Shown: positions 8,028 to 16,997, counted from the first letter of the stretch. The stretch: DNA of 64,000 nt from an uncultured Alistipes sp. (GCF_910580175.1 NZ_CAJTXD010000001.1:186001-250000), one strand, 5' to 3'. Made by a program: numbers and translations. Notes: a model not told the origin generated them from the sequence alone.

Positions 8028-8504
8028 TCACTTCCTTGACCGGCCAGGCTGGACCGAAAACGCCGTCGGCTCGCACAAGAAATGGAAATCGTGCAACATG
8101 TCGTCATCAAGCCGCAACGCTACCTTATAGCATCCGGGCCGCAAAGCAGGCAGTCTGAAAAAGGCGCGACTGCGAAAACGATTGTCGTGATCCGTCGAAT
8201 CGCGCGCAAAATCATAGGACGCGATGAACGCAACAACCGGAACGCCGCAATCGGACGCCACCTCCATGCGCAAAATCCCCGATCCGCTGCCTTGGGCCGC
8301 GGTCAATTCGGCCCGAAACTCGATCGGCCGTCCGGCATCGAGTACTTCTTCGTGCCTGGCCGGAATCCGCAACCGCACCTCCCGGGACGGCTGCGCGACA
8401 ACAAGCGGCGAGCCGCACAGCACCAAAGCAAAATACGACGACAGCAGGCTGCGGCGCAAACGAATCGCCTGGCAAATATGATCGTAAAAACAATTCGATT
8501 TCAT
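8028..8504 (-). CDS. hypothetical exported protein
   Basis: A 158-residue protein I do not recognise. The start at 8504 gives a basic N-region (QAIRLRRS) followed by a hydrophobic core (LLSSYFALVLCGSPLVV) and an AQ cleavage-like site near residue 36, so it is probably secreted to the periplasm. The mature part alternates beta-strand-like stretches (REVRLRIPAR, PIEFRAELTA, FFRLPALRPGCYKVALRL), suggesting a small beta-sandwich domain. A TATATTTG -7 element on the minus strand at 8528-8535 supports this start; the longer frame reaching 8759 has no supporting signal. It lies downstream of the AI-2E permease on the same strand but has its own putative promoter. Confidence 0.6.
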   Translation of the reverse strand: MKSNCFYDHICQAIRLRRSLLSSYFALVLCGSPLVVAQPSREVRLRIPARHEEVLDAGRPIEFRAELTAAQGSGSGILRMEVASDCGVPVVAFIASYDFARDSTDHDNRFRSRAFFRLPALRPGCYKVALRLDDDMLHDFHFLCEPTAFSVQPGRSRK

Positions 8505-8691
8505 TCGACAAATAAGTTTGACGGCTGCAAATATAGACAAAATCGCATTACTTAATCGAAAAAGTAATATATTTGCAAAAAAAAATCGGTATTGTAAATT
8601 TCCATGTCGACAATACAGCCGCCCCTGCGGGCCGCGACCCGACCAGAAAAAAAATCCGACCGGCCCGGCGAGTCGATCTTGCCGCCCCGAA

Positions 8692-9753
8692 CTATAAAAA
8701 CTCTGTTTTCTCCGATGAGGGGCGAGCCGGATACGAACCCGTGCGGCGGTGTCCTTCAAGATAACCGCGTTTGAAAAGATCGACGCAAAAGATGAACATC
8801 GCCAACATCAGCGGCCCGAAAATCACTCCCATGAAGCCGAACAGAGACAATCCGATCACCACCCCGAAAATGGTTACCAGCGGGTGGGTATCGGCCAGTT
8901 TCTTCTGCATGATGAAGCGCACTACGTTGTCGACATGCGTCACGATCAACATGCCATAGGCGCAAAGCCCCAGGGCGGCGCCCCAATTGCCGTCGAGCGC
9001 CATATAAGCCGCCAACGGCAGCCACACCAATCCCGTGCCGATGATAGGAATGATGGTGGCAAAACACGTGGCCACGCCCCAGAACAGCGGACTGGGCGCT
9101 CCGAAAAGCAAATACCCCAGATACGCGACTACGCCCTGCACGATCGCCAGCAGAGGGATGCCGATGGCGTTCGAGCGCACGATCAGGTAGATTTCGCGCA
9201 TGACCTTGCGGCCGGTCGATCGGTTGAAAGGCAGCATCTCGCGGACATAAGCCTCCATGCGTCCGCCGCCGATAAGCATAAAATAAAGTACGAAGAGCAG
9301 GACGACCATGCTGAGCGCAAAATCGAGAATGCTTTTGACGATCCATTGTCCGATCTTAGGCAGATAGGCCAAGAGCGCCCGCAGGTTGTCCTCCTGCCAC
9401 AGATCGTAGCCCGTCCGTTGGCGGATCAGATCGGCGAAATGTTTCAAAGGAGTAAGAATCGACTGCGGATCTACCGTGATGTCCTGCACCCGTACCACCA
9501 GCATCCAGATAACCAGGCTGATCGGAATCAAGAACAACACGATGCTTTCAGCCAGCAGCACCGAAGCCGCCAGACTGCGCCGCCAGTGCCGCCGCTCGGT
9601 CAGATACCACATCTGCCCCCGCAGCAGCACATAGATCGTGGCCGCGCCAAGCAGTCCGCCCAAGAAAGGCACCAGCTCGACGAAGATGGTCACGCCCAGC
9701 CCCACGATCAGCACGAACAGCGAATAATGCCAATATTTTTCACGAAACGACAT
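8692..9753 (-). CDS. AI-2E family transporter
   Basis: A 353-residue membrane protein with the AI-2E transporter (PerM/YdiK/TqsA) layout: paired N-terminal helices, a longer hydrophilic segment (about residues 105-150, QDITVDPQSILTPLKHFADL), and four C-terminal helices with PIIGTGLVWLPLAAYMAL and the GFMGVIFGPLMLAM motif. The family includes exporters of the quorum signal AI-2 and also Na+/H+-type antiporters, so the substrate is open. MSFREKYW at 9753 is the preferred start. The frame extends upstream to 9825 but through a C8 tract and low-quality sequence. Confidence 0.88.
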   Translation of the reverse strand: MSFREKYWHYSLFVLIVGLGVTIFVELVPFLGGLLGAATIYVLLRGQMWYLTERRHWRRSLAASVLLAESIVLFLIPISLVIWMLVVRVQDITVDPQSILTPLKHFADLIRQRTGYDLWQEDNLRALLAYLPKIGQWIVKSILDFALSMVVLLFVLYFMLIGGGRMEAYVREMLPFNRSTGRKVMREIYLIVRSNAIGIPLLAIVQGVVAYLGYLLFGAPSPLFWGVATCFATIIPIIGTGLVWLPLAAYMALDGNWGAALGLCAYGMLIVTHVDNVVRFIMQKKLADTHPLVTIFGVVIGLSLFGFMGVIFGPLMLAMFIFCVDLFKRGYLEGHRRTGSYPARPSSEKTEFL

Positions 9754-10006
9754 CGTGGCCGCCGTCGCAAGGAATGTGCCGCAAACCCGAGTTCTGCACA
9801 AGCCCCCCCCTGCCCTTGCGCCCATCCGGATGCTCCGGCCCTGAAATCAGCGAGCGTCAATTCCGAAACAATCTCGCTGCGCCCCGGCGCCCGAACTGCA
9901 AAAAAAAATCGACAATAGCCCACGCACGCCGCATATTTTTAAGGAATGAAGATAAATTGTTGAAAAAATTTTCGCATATTCTTTTCCGTCTTATTGATAA
10001 TCAAGC

Positions 10007-10014
10007 TATATTTG
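10007..10014 (+). promoter_or_regulatory. -7 element for the structured RNA and TonB receptor
   Basis: TATATTTG, a perfect TAnnTTTG match. The -33 region about 20 bp upstream is only T-rich (TTTT near 9982), so the promoter may be weak or activated. The GC-rich stretch 9754-10006 shows no gene; it has a C8 run at 9803-9810. Confidence 0.5.
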
Positions 10015-10019
10015 CAATA

Positions 10020-10184
10020 TGAAACGATCGGATCATATTTCTCGCAGTTCGGTACTTCGGAACAGCAAATACCGATGCTCAAGAGAAAATATGCACATCC
10101 GACAGCGATACGCATCGTTGCAACCGCATGACGATACAGACAAGGGGAAATTCCGCCAGGGATGTTTCCCCTTGTTGTTTTTTC
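10020..10184 (+). ncRNA. candidate structured small RNA or leader element
   Basis: Between the -7 box and a strong terminator lies about 165 nt with dense pairing. A long-range stem joins 10034-10043 to 10083-10093 (one bulged A). Inside it, GCA/TGC (10044-10046 with 10076-10078) and CGGTA/TACCG (10050-10054 with 10070-10074) can pair, but a competing hairpin around a TTCG tetraloop (10052-10055 with 10060-10063) uses the same bases. A 7-bp hairpin (10103-10109 with 10114-10120) follows, then the terminator. This could be a stand-alone sRNA or a riboswitch/attenuator-type leader of the TonB receptor gene that starts 92 bp after the terminator. I could not match it to a known RNA family by eye. 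Confidence 0.45.
10140..10184 (+). terminator. strong terminator or attenuator upstream of the TonB receptor
   Basis: An 11-bp perfect stem (10140-10150 with 10165-10175), a 14-nt loop and a T-run (10176-10183). It sits in the leader of the next gene, so it either ends a separate RNA or controls read-through. Confidence 0.85.
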
Positions 10185-10275
10185 AGGCCGCCGCAAGCAC
10201 TGCCCGACTCCCGCAAACGGGACTCTGCGCGGCATCCTGCTGCGAACCCTTTCTATTCACTAAATATCAAACCGT

Positions 10276-13200
10276 ATGAAGAAACTTTTACTTTCGATGC
10301 TCTCCCTCTTCGTTGCGGCGGCGGTCTCCGCCCAGGTAACGACCTCGGGACTCAACGGTACGATTACCGACCAGCAGGGACAACCGCTGGTGGGCGCTAC
10401 CGTAATCGCCGTGCACACCCCCTCGGGGACGCAGTACGGCACCGTGAGCGACACGAACGGCCGCTACAACCTTCAGGGGCTGCGTCCCGGGGGGGGGTAT
10501 ACGGTAACGTTCTCCTACGTGGGCTACCAGAGCGTGGAATTCCCGGGTCTGACCCTATCGCTGGGCGAGACGCTCAAACGCGACGCCTATCTGCGTGACA
10601 ACCAGGAACTCGAAGTCGTGGTCGTCACGGGCGACGGCGCCAACAGCTCGATGAACATCAACCGTGCAGGCGCCGTGACGAGCGTTTCCAACGAGCAGAT
10701 CGCCATGCTGCCCTCGGTAAACCGCAGTCTGAACGACGTGATGAAACTCACGCCGCAGGCTTCGACGACTTCCTCGGGTCTGGCCATCGGCGGCGGCAAC
10801 TACCGCCAGTCGTACGTGACGGTCGACGGCGCCTCGTTCAACAACATGTTCGGCATCGGCACCAACCTGCCCGCCGGCGGTTCGCCCATCTCGCTCGACG
10901 CCTTAGAGCAGGTGTCGGTAGCCGTGACACCGTTCGATGTACGCCAGAGCGGCTTCACGGGCGGTGCGATCAACGCCGTGACCAAATCGGGCAGCAACGA
11001 AGTGAAGGTCTCGGTCTACGACTTCTACCAGAGCGACGCATGGCAGGGCCGCCGTTACAAGGACAACGGACTGCTTCCCGTCAACGAGGACATCCGCAAC
11101 ACGCTCGGCGTGTCGGTGGTCGCCCCGATCGTGAAGAACAAGTTGTTCGTCTTCGCCAACTTCGAGTACGAATGGAACAAGACTCCGGGCATCACACGCC
11201 TGGCCCGCCCCGACGAATCGCAGAAAGAATGGGGCGGATCGACTTCTTTCAACCGTCCGACGGTGGGTCAGATGGACGAAATGAAAAATTTCCTCGGCGA
11301 GAAGTTCGGTTACAACCCCGGGCGCTACGCCGACTACTCGCTCAACGTCCCCAACTGGAAGTTGATGGCCCGCGCAGACTGGAACATCAACCAGAACCAC
11401 TCGATGAACGTACGTTTCAGCACCACCAAATACAAACGTTCGTCCGCCCCCTCCAGCTCGATCAGCCCGATTACCAGCAGCAACGCGACGACCTACGACA
11501 ACCGCAATGCCGGCCGTCTGTCGTACTGCTCGCTCTACTATGAAAGCGCCCGTTACTACCAGGAGCAGAACTTCACGTCGGTTGCTGCCGAGCTGAACTC
11601 GCGCTTCCTGGACGGCAACCTGACCAACACGCTGCGCTACACCTACTCGCACCAGAACGAGCCGCGCAGCTTCGAGGGCGACCTCTTCCCGACGGTCGAT
11701 ATTCTTCAGGACGGCGATCTGCTGACCACGTTCGGCGTCGATCCCTTTACCTACGGCAACCTGCGCGAAGTAAGTTCGCACATCGTCACGGACGAGGTGG
11801 GCTACATAACGGGCATCAACCGCTTCACGTTCGGCTACCAGTTCGAGCATGACAACACCAAAAACGGTTACATGCAGGGCGGTGCCGGCTACTACATCTA
11901 CGAGTCGTGGGACGACTTCGTCAACGACCGCTCGCCGCTGGCATTCGCCATCACGCACGCCAACCGCACCGACCTGAAGCAGGTGTATCCTTCGTTCAAC
12001 TACATGCAGCACTCGATCTATGCGCAGGACGAACTCTCGATCAGCAACCGTTTCAAGGCCACGATCGGTCTGCGTCTGGAACTTCCGGTCTATCCGACGA
12101 TCGCAGGCAACGAGAATGCGGAATTCACGCAGCTTTTCGCCGACAAGGGCGGTTACAAGACTTCCGACATGCCCAAGGCTCGCCTGAACTTCTCGCCCCG
12201 CATCGGTTTCAACTGGGACATGACCGGCGAGCGCAAATACATCTTGCGCGGCGGTACGGGTATCTTCACGGGCCGTGTGCCGTTCGTATGGATCGTGTCG
12301 GCCGTGGGTAACAGCAACTGCATGCAGGCCCAGAGCGTCCTCTACAAATACTCGGCGGACAAGGAGGGCAACCGCGTGCCGACCGGCACCGTGATGCCCG
12401 GCTTCCACACCAACGTCAACGACATCCTGGCCGACCTCTACGGCGGCTCTTTCCAGCAGAAGGATCTGCCCGCTCCGGCCCAGCCTACCGTCATGGACAA
12501 GCATCTGAAGATGCCGTCGACATGGAAGACCTCGCTGGCTCTCGACCTGAAGCTCCCTGGCGACGTGAACCTGAACATCGAGGGTATCTACAACAAGGAC
12601 ATCAACTCGGTGGCCGTTACCAAATTGGGCCAGGAGGAAGTCGAAGGCGGCATCCAGCTGCCGGGCGAACCCGAGGCCCGCAAGTTGTGGACGTTGCAGA
12701 GCGACAAGCAGCTCTACCCCAAGCCGGACGCCAAGCCGGGCATTCTCAACAGCAGCAACCAGAGCGTGACCCCCTATCTGATCCACAATACCGACATCGA
12801 CGGCTACTACGCTTCCGTGACGGCCCAGCTCTCCAAGACGTGGAACTTCGGTCTCTCGGTAAGCGCAGCCTACACCTATGCCGCATCGAAAAACGTGATC
12901 GACGGCATCGGCGACCAGGTAACCTCGGCCTACAACACCAACACCTTCTGCCGCAACGGTTCGAACACGCCTGAATTGGGTTACTCGTCTTTCGTATCGC
13001 CCCACCGCATCATGGTAAATATCGGCTACCGCCTCACGGCCCCCAAGTCGGCCACCACGTTCGGTCTTTTCTATGAGGCTTACCGCCTGGGCTACATCGG
13101 CAACTACTCCTATTCGCGCTACTCCTACACGATGGGCAACGTGACGGGCGACGGCGGTGCCGACGTCCTGCTCTACGTGCCGACCAAGGAGCAGCTCGAC

Positions 13201-13584
13201 GGCATGACGTTCGCCAAGGAGGGCCAGAAGGAGGCATTCTGGGAGTTCATCAACCAGGACGACTACCTCTCGAAGCACATCGGCGAATACACCACGCGCG
13301 GAGGTGCCGTGATGCCGTGGCGCCACGAGCTGAACTTCAAGTTCGCCCACGACTTCTATTTCAACATCAAGGGCAAGCGCAACGCGCTGACCGTGGGCGT
13401 CGACGTGAACAACATCGCCAACCTGCTGAACCGCAACTGGGGCAATGTGGAACAGATCAGCTCCAGCCGGCTGCTTACCTACAAGAACGGCACCTACACG
13501 TTTACCCTGCCCAAGTGGTCGACCAAGGCCAGCTCGGCATCCACGTGGTCGGCTCTGTTGAGCATCCGTTACACGTTCAACTAA
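10276..13584 (+). CDS. TonB-dependent outer-membrane receptor (Oar-like) with carboxypeptidase-regulatory-like domain
   Basis: A 1102-residue outer-membrane protein. A signal peptide (MKKLLLSMLSLFVAAAVSAQ) precedes a carboxypeptidase-regulatory-like beta domain (about residues 25-105: GTITDQQGQPLVGATV, then GYQSVEFPGL). A plug domain follows (residues 110-240: NDVMKLTPQAS, GGNYRQSYVTVDGASFNN, then GGAINAVTKSG), and a large beta-barrel ends in aromatic LLSIRYTFN. Such receptors use TonB energy to import bulky substrates; this one is Oar-like rather than SusC-like, and no SusD partner follows. Codons for the RPGGGY turn (residues about 71-76) form a G9 run at 10489-10497 that could slip. It is preceded by a structured leader with a terminator and followed by a terminator, so it is monocistronic. 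Confidence 0.93.
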   Translation: MKKLLLSMLSLFVAAAVSAQVTTSGLNGTITDQQGQPLVGATVIAVHTPSGTQYGTVSDTNGRYNLQGLRPGGGYTVTFSYVGYQSVEFPGLTLSLGETLKRDAYLRDNQELEVVVVTGDGANSSMNINRAGAVTSVSNEQIAMLPSVNRSLNDVMKLTPQASTTSSGLAIGGGNYRQSYVTVDGASFNNMFGIGTNLPAGGSPISLDALEQVSVAVTPFDVRQSGFTGGAINAVTKSGSNEVKVSVYDFYQSDAWQGRRYKDNGLLPVNEDIRNTLGVSVVAPIVKNKLFVFANFEYEWNKTPGITRLARPDESQKEWGGSTSFNRPTVGQMDEMKNFLGEKFGYNPGRYADYSLNVPNWKLMARADWNINQNHSMNVRFSTTKYKRSSAPSSSISPITSSNATTYDNRNAGRLSYCSLYYESARYYQEQNFTSVAAELNSRFLDGNLTNTLRYTYSHQNEPRSFEGDLFPTVDILQDGDLLTTFGVDPFTYGNLREVSSHIVTDEVGYITGINRFTFGYQFEHDNTKNGYMQGGAGYYIYESWDDFVNDRSPLAFAITHANRTDLKQVYPSFNYMQHSIYAQDELSISNRFKATIGLRLELPVYPTIAGNENAEFTQLFADKGGYKTSDMPKARLNFSPRIGFNWDMTGERKYILRGGTGIFTGRVPFVWIVSAVGNSNCMQAQSVLYKYSADKEGNRVPTGTVMPGFHTNVNDILADLYGGSFQQKDLPAPAQPTVMDKHLKMPSTWKTSLALDLKLPGDVNLNIEGIYNKDINSVAVTKLGQEEVEGGIQLPGEPEARKLWTLQSDKQLYPKPDAKPGILNSSNQSVTPYLIHNTDIDGYYASVTAQLSKTWNFGLSVSAAYTYAASKNVIDGIGDQVTSAYNTNTFCRNGSNTPELGYSSFVSPHRIMVNIGYRLTAPKSATTFGLFYEAYRLGYIGNYSYSRYSYTMGNVTGDGGADVLLYVPTKEQLDGMTFAKEGQKEAFWEFINQDDYLSKHIGEYTTRGGAVMPWRHELNFKFAHDFYFNIKGKRNALTVGVDVNNIANLLNRNWGNVEQISSSRLLTYKNGTYTFTLPKWSTKASSASTWSALLSIRYTFN

Positions 13585-13614
13585 ACATCCCCTGCGGGAT
13601 AATACGACACAAGC

Positions 13615-13647
13615 AAGCGACCTGCCTTCGGGCAGGTCGCTTTCATT
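13615..13647 (+). terminator. terminator after the TonB receptor
   Basis: A 12-bp perfect stem (13615-13626 with 13631-13642) closed by a TTCG tetraloop, followed by a T-rich tail. Confidence 0.9.
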
Positions 13648-13681
13648 TGCAGGCATCCGATTCGTCCGGCACCCGCCTCCC

Positions 13682-14725
13682 TCACTTTCGGCTCGCGCCG
13701 CTTTCGAGAATCGAAACGATCGAATAGAGCGTGAAGCAGATGGCCCCGAAGCCGGTCAGCACACGGGCCGGCACGAAATATTTAGGTGCGAAAAGCGCCG
13801 CTTCGAAAAGGAACGCAGCCATGAAAAGGCATGTCAGGGCCGTCAAGATGGGGATGACAGGTATCCGCTTGGCCAACGGGAAATCGGCGTGCCAGATTTT
13901 GGCCAACAGAATGACCTTGCTCGATATGCTCCAACAAATCAAGGCCAGGCCGAAAAGTACGAAGCCGACGAAGTTGATCGGCTGGCCCCGCAACACGATA
14001 AGCATGATAACGCCAAGCGCGAAAGCCAGGAAACCCATGACGAGCGCCAGACTCTGCCACCGCGACTTCTCGCGCATGGTATAGCTGCCGCGAATCTGCC
14101 GGGCGATGCTGGCAACCAAGCCAATAAGCGCCGTGCAGACGCATGCGATGCCGAACATGACACTCCCGGCAACAATATGGGCGGGCAGCGTGCCCCGCAC
14201 GAACAGCAGGATGCACCACACCCACGCGGCGAGGGCTGCCACGACGACTATGCCGATCAACGTAGCAGCCTGCCCCACAGAAAAGCCCTCCGGATTGATC
14301 GAGAACGAGGCATCGGCGGAGTTATGCGGAATCAATCCGAACCGCGACGACGACGTAGCGGCCGTCGAGACGCAGACGGTAATCAAACCCAGACCGCAGA
14401 CGACATGTCCGGTAATCAACGAACCGGCCATGTGCGAAGTGAGGATGAAGATGCCGCACACGAACGTGGCCAGGGCGAATGAATAGCCGATGGCCGGGAA
14501 GATGTACTTCGAAGCCTCGTTATAGGTGCCGATGATCTGCCGGATGATGGTGGCGGCAGTAGAATAGAGCGCCATGCAGATCGCCCCCAGAAAAAAGACG
14601 ACCGGGCCGGCCGTAAGACGGGCCGGATCGGAACCTGCGGTATAGATATAAGCACCGTAGGCGAAGCAGAAAGCGGCCATCGCAAGAGGAATGGCGCGAA
14701 ACAGAACGCTGATACCGTGATTCAT
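13682..14725 (-). CDS. multi-pass membrane protein built from internal repeats
   Basis: A 347-residue protein with about ten membrane helices; I cannot name it confidently (it may belong to the DUF2776 family). Strong internal repetition is visible. PARLTAGPVVFFLGAIC (34-50), PAHIVAGSVMFGIACVC (181-197) and PARVLTGFGAICFTLYS (319-335) are copies of one module, and the first two are followed by A-x-I-x-RQI-x-G-x-Y (59-68, 206-215). Weaker copies occur at about 104-124 (ITGHVVCGLGLITVCVSTAAT) and 250-270. The spacing alternates near 67 and 71-81 residues. The start at 14725 (MNHGISVLF) fits the first helix; upstream extension is GC-rich noise. No functional context is evident: it lies between a TonB receptor and a divergent HAD phosphatase. 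Confidence 0.75.
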   Translation of the reverse strand: MNHGISVLFRAIPLAMAAFCFAYGAYIYTAGSDPARLTAGPVVFFLGAICMALYSTAATIIRQIIGTYNEASKYIFPAIGYSFALATFVCGIFILTSHMAGSLITGHVVCGLGLITVCVSTAATSSSRFGLIPHNSADASFSINPEGFSVGQAATLIGIVVVAALAAWVWCILLFVRGTLPAHIVAGSVMFGIACVCTALIGLVASIARQIRGSYTMREKSRWQSLALVMGFLAFALGVIMLIVLRGQPINFVGFVLFGLALICWSISSKVILLAKIWHADFPLAKRIPVIPILTALTCLFMAAFLFEAALFAPKYFVPARVLTGFGAICFTLYSIVSILESGASRK

Positions 14726-14917
14726 AATCGTATATGGATTTTCCGGCCCCATCCGCAAATACCGGGCCAAGACTGCCCTGCCAAGCGGTCGGCACCCGAC
14801 CGCAACGTCCCATCCCGAACCGGTGCGTCGCAGCAGGAACCAAGGTTGTTTTTGCCTCCCCATTGCAGGGATCGGATTTCCGCTCAAACAGGCGCCGCCC
14901 TGCAATATCCAAATAAA

Positions 14918-14949
14918 TTTGGCATTGCCCGCGCCTTGCACTATCTTTA
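14918..14949 (+). promoter_or_regulatory. promoter of the HAD phosphatase gene
   Basis: TTTG (14918-14921), 20 bp, TATCTTTA (14942-14949); the ATG follows 22 bp later. Confidence 0.7.
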
Positions 14950-14971
14950 CCGGGCAAAACCTGATGCAACC

Positions 14972-15562
14972 ATGAAAAATATCGTTTTCGATCTGGGCGG
15001 CGTACTCTTTGCACGCGACAGAAACAAATGCACCCAGGAATTCATCGATTTCTTCGCATTCATCCGCTCCGAACGGATGCCCCGTTTCTGGGAGGAGTAC
15101 GACCGCGGCACCTCCACGCTGGACGAAGTGACCGACACGTTATGCGCCATGCACGGCTGTCCGAGAGCCGAATGCGAGGCCAACCTGCGCCGCTCGATCG
15201 ACCTGCAAGAAACCGTAAAGCCCACCGAACGACTGGTCTACGATCTGAAAGCGGCGGGCTATAAACTCTACGTACTATCGAACATGTCGCGCGAATTCAT
15301 CGACTTCCTGCGCCGCTTCCCGGTCTACGAACTTTTCGACGGCGAGGTGGTCTCGTGCGAGGAGGGCACCGTGAAACCCGAGTCGCGCATCTACGAAATT
15401 CTGCTCGAACGCTACGCGCTCGACCCCGCCGAAACGCTTTTCATCGACGACCGCTCGGCGAACATCGAAACCGCCGAGCGTCTGGGCATCCGCGGACAGG
15501 TGTTCGACAGCCACGACCCGGAAAAGACCTGCGGCGAACTGCGAAACATCTTGCTAAAGTAG
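14972..15562 (+). CDS. HAD-superfamily hydrolase, YihX-like phosphatase
   Basis: A 196-residue soluble hydrolase. Motif I is VFDLGGVL (residues 5-12), the DLGG variant typical of subfamily IA proteins such as sugar-1-phosphate phosphatases. Motif II is VLSNMS, motif III the lysine in GTVKPESRIY, and motif IV is FIDDRSANI. Length matches the family (about 200). The physiological substrate is unknown; YihX-like enzymes act on glucose-1-phosphate, others on nucleotides. It is monocistronic: a good promoter lies just upstream and a bidirectional hairpin at 15660. The ATG at 14972 is favoured because the promoter lies inside the longer frame. Confidence 0.88.
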   Translation: MKNIVFDLGGVLFARDRNKCTQEFIDFFAFIRSERMPRFWEEYDRGTSTLDEVTDTLCAMHGCPRAECEANLRRSIDLQETVKPTERLVYDLKAAGYKLYVLSNMSREFIDFLRRFPVYELFDGEVVSCEEGTVKPESRIYEILLERYALDPAETLFIDDRSANIETAERLGIRGQVFDSHDPEKTCGELRNILLK

Positions 15563-15659
15563 CCGGACGGCGCCCACCGGAAACAGAACTGCCATACCGG
15601 TTCCGTTCCATAGTTCCTGCCCCCGCATGTAAAATCACTCCTGTTCTCCGCTTATAAAG

Positions 15660-15703
15660 ATCGCCCCTGCCGCATATCCATGCAGCAGGGGCGATTCTTT
15701 TCA
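15660..15703. terminator. terminator between the HAD gene and nqrF
   Basis: An 11-bp perfect stem (15660-15670 with 15685-15695) plus an inner GCAT/ATGC pairing and a T-rich tail. It lies between convergent genes and may serve both. Confidence 0.75.
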
Positions 15704-15734
15704 TAAAAGAGCTTCTCACTCTCCTTGGCGCCCG

Positions 15735-16997
15735 CTACGACCCGAAATTGTCGTAGAGAATATTTTCGGGCGGCACGCCGAGGCTGTCGAGCATCTTGAC
15801 GACCGACGCGATCATCATCGGAGGGCCGCACATGAGATAGATGCACCCTTCGGGTTCCTCGTGGTTCTTGAGGTAATTCTCGAACAGCACGTTGTGCACG
15901 AAACCGGCCGTATACTTCACGCCTGCGGCATCCGCCTCGGGATCGGGACGGTCGAGCGCCAGGTTCATCTTGAAGTTGGGGAAATCCTTCTCGATCTGGT
16001 GGAACTCGTCGAGATAGGGCGCCTCCTTCAAAGCGCGGGCACCATACCAGAACGAGACGGGGCGCTTGGTCTTCTCGGTCTTGAAAAGGTGCATGATGTG
16101 GCTGCGCATGGGCGCCATGCCGGCGCCGCCGCCGATGAAGATCAACTCCTGCGTATCGGGCAGGTCATCGGGCAGGAAGAACTCGCCGTAAGGCCCCGAA
16201 ATGGTTACCTTGTCGCCCGGTTTGCGCGAGAAGATGTACGACGAGCAGATGCCCGGGTTCACTTTCATGAACGAACCCGCAGCCCGATCGAACGGAGGCG
16301 TGGCGATGCGGATGTTCAACATGATGATGTTGCCCTCGGCCGGGTGGTTGGCCATCGAGTAGGCACGGAACGTCGGTTCGGGGTTGGTGGTTACCAAATC
16401 CCACATCTTCATCTTGTCCCAGTCCTCGCGGAACCGCTCGTCGATCTCCATGTCGGAGAACTTGATGGCGTCGTACTTCGGGATGTCGATCTGGATGTAG
16501 CCGCCGCTGCGGAATTTGAGGTTTTCGCCCTCGGGCAGCTTCACGACGAACTCCTTGAGGAACGTCGAGATGTTGCGGTTCGACACCACCGTACACTCCC
16601 ACTTCTTGACGCCCAGAACGGCCTCGGGAACCTTGATTTTCAAGTTTTCCTTGACTTTGACCTGGCAACCCAGGCGCCAGTGATCCTTGGCCATCTTGCG
16701 CGAGATGAAGCCCGTTTCGGTCGGCAGAATGTCGCCGCCGCCCTCCAGCACCTGGCACTTGCACATGCCGCACGAACCGCCGCCGCCGCAAGCCGAAGGC
16801 AGGAAGACTTTGTTGTTGGCCAGAGTCGAAAGCAGCGTGCCGCCGCTCTCGGCCGTGATGATCTTTTCGCCGTTGTTGATGTCGATCGTCACATCGCCCG
16901 ACGAAGTGAGCTTCGCCTTGGCAAAGAGAAGCAGAGCGACCAGCACGAGCGTAATCACCAGAAAGGCGACGATCGCAATTAAAATAGTAGTAGTCAT
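15735..16997 (-). CDS. nqrF: Na+-translocating NADH:quinone reductase subunit F
   Basis: The NADH-oxidising entry subunit of Na+-NQR, 420 residues. An N-terminal membrane anchor (residues 4-27) is followed by a plant-type [2Fe-2S] domain with C70, C76, C79 and C111, matching the spacing of characterised NqrF. Then come an FAD domain (RAYSMAN) and a NAD-binding domain (IGGGAGMAPMRSH, YLMCGPPMM). Electrons pass from NADH to FAD to 2Fe-2S and on to the flavins in the other subunits while Na+ is exported. It is the last gene of the operon, 22 bp after nqrE, and is followed by a terminator shared with the convergent gene. Confidence 0.97.
   Translation of the reverse strand: MTTTILIAIVAFLVITLVLVALLLFAKAKLTSSGDVTIDINNGEKIITAESGGTLLSTLANNKVFLPSACGGGGSCGMCKCQVLEGGGDILPTETGFISRKMAKDHWRLGCQVKVKENLKIKVPEAVLGVKKWECTVVSNRNISTFLKEFVVKLPEGENLKFRSGGYIQIDIPKYDAIKFSDMEIDERFREDWDKMKMWDLVTTNPEPTFRAYSMANHPAEGNIIMLNIRIATPPFDRAAGSFMKVNPGICSSYIFSRKPGDKVTISGPYGEFFLPDDLPDTQELIFIGGGAGMAPMRSHIMHLFKTEKTKRPVSFWYGARALKEAPYLDEFHQIEKDFPNFKMNLALDRPDPEADAAGVKYTAGFVHNVLFENYLKNHEEPEGCIYLMCGPPMMIASVVKMLDSLGVPPENILYDNFGS

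Noticed and set aside
9803..9810. C8 tract as a phase-variable element of the AI-2E permease
   Set aside because: It lies upstream of the preferred start codon (9753), so it would not shift the coding frame; an effect on the promoter cannot be excluded but has no support.
10019..10279. 86-codon ORF in the TonB receptor leader
   Set aside because: It runs through the terminator hairpin and is better explained as structured RNA; no family resemblance.
10903..13656. 917-codon antisense frame under the TonB receptor
   Set aside because: Same cause: His/Val/Arg-rich translation typical of the reverse frame of GC-rich genes, no start signals.
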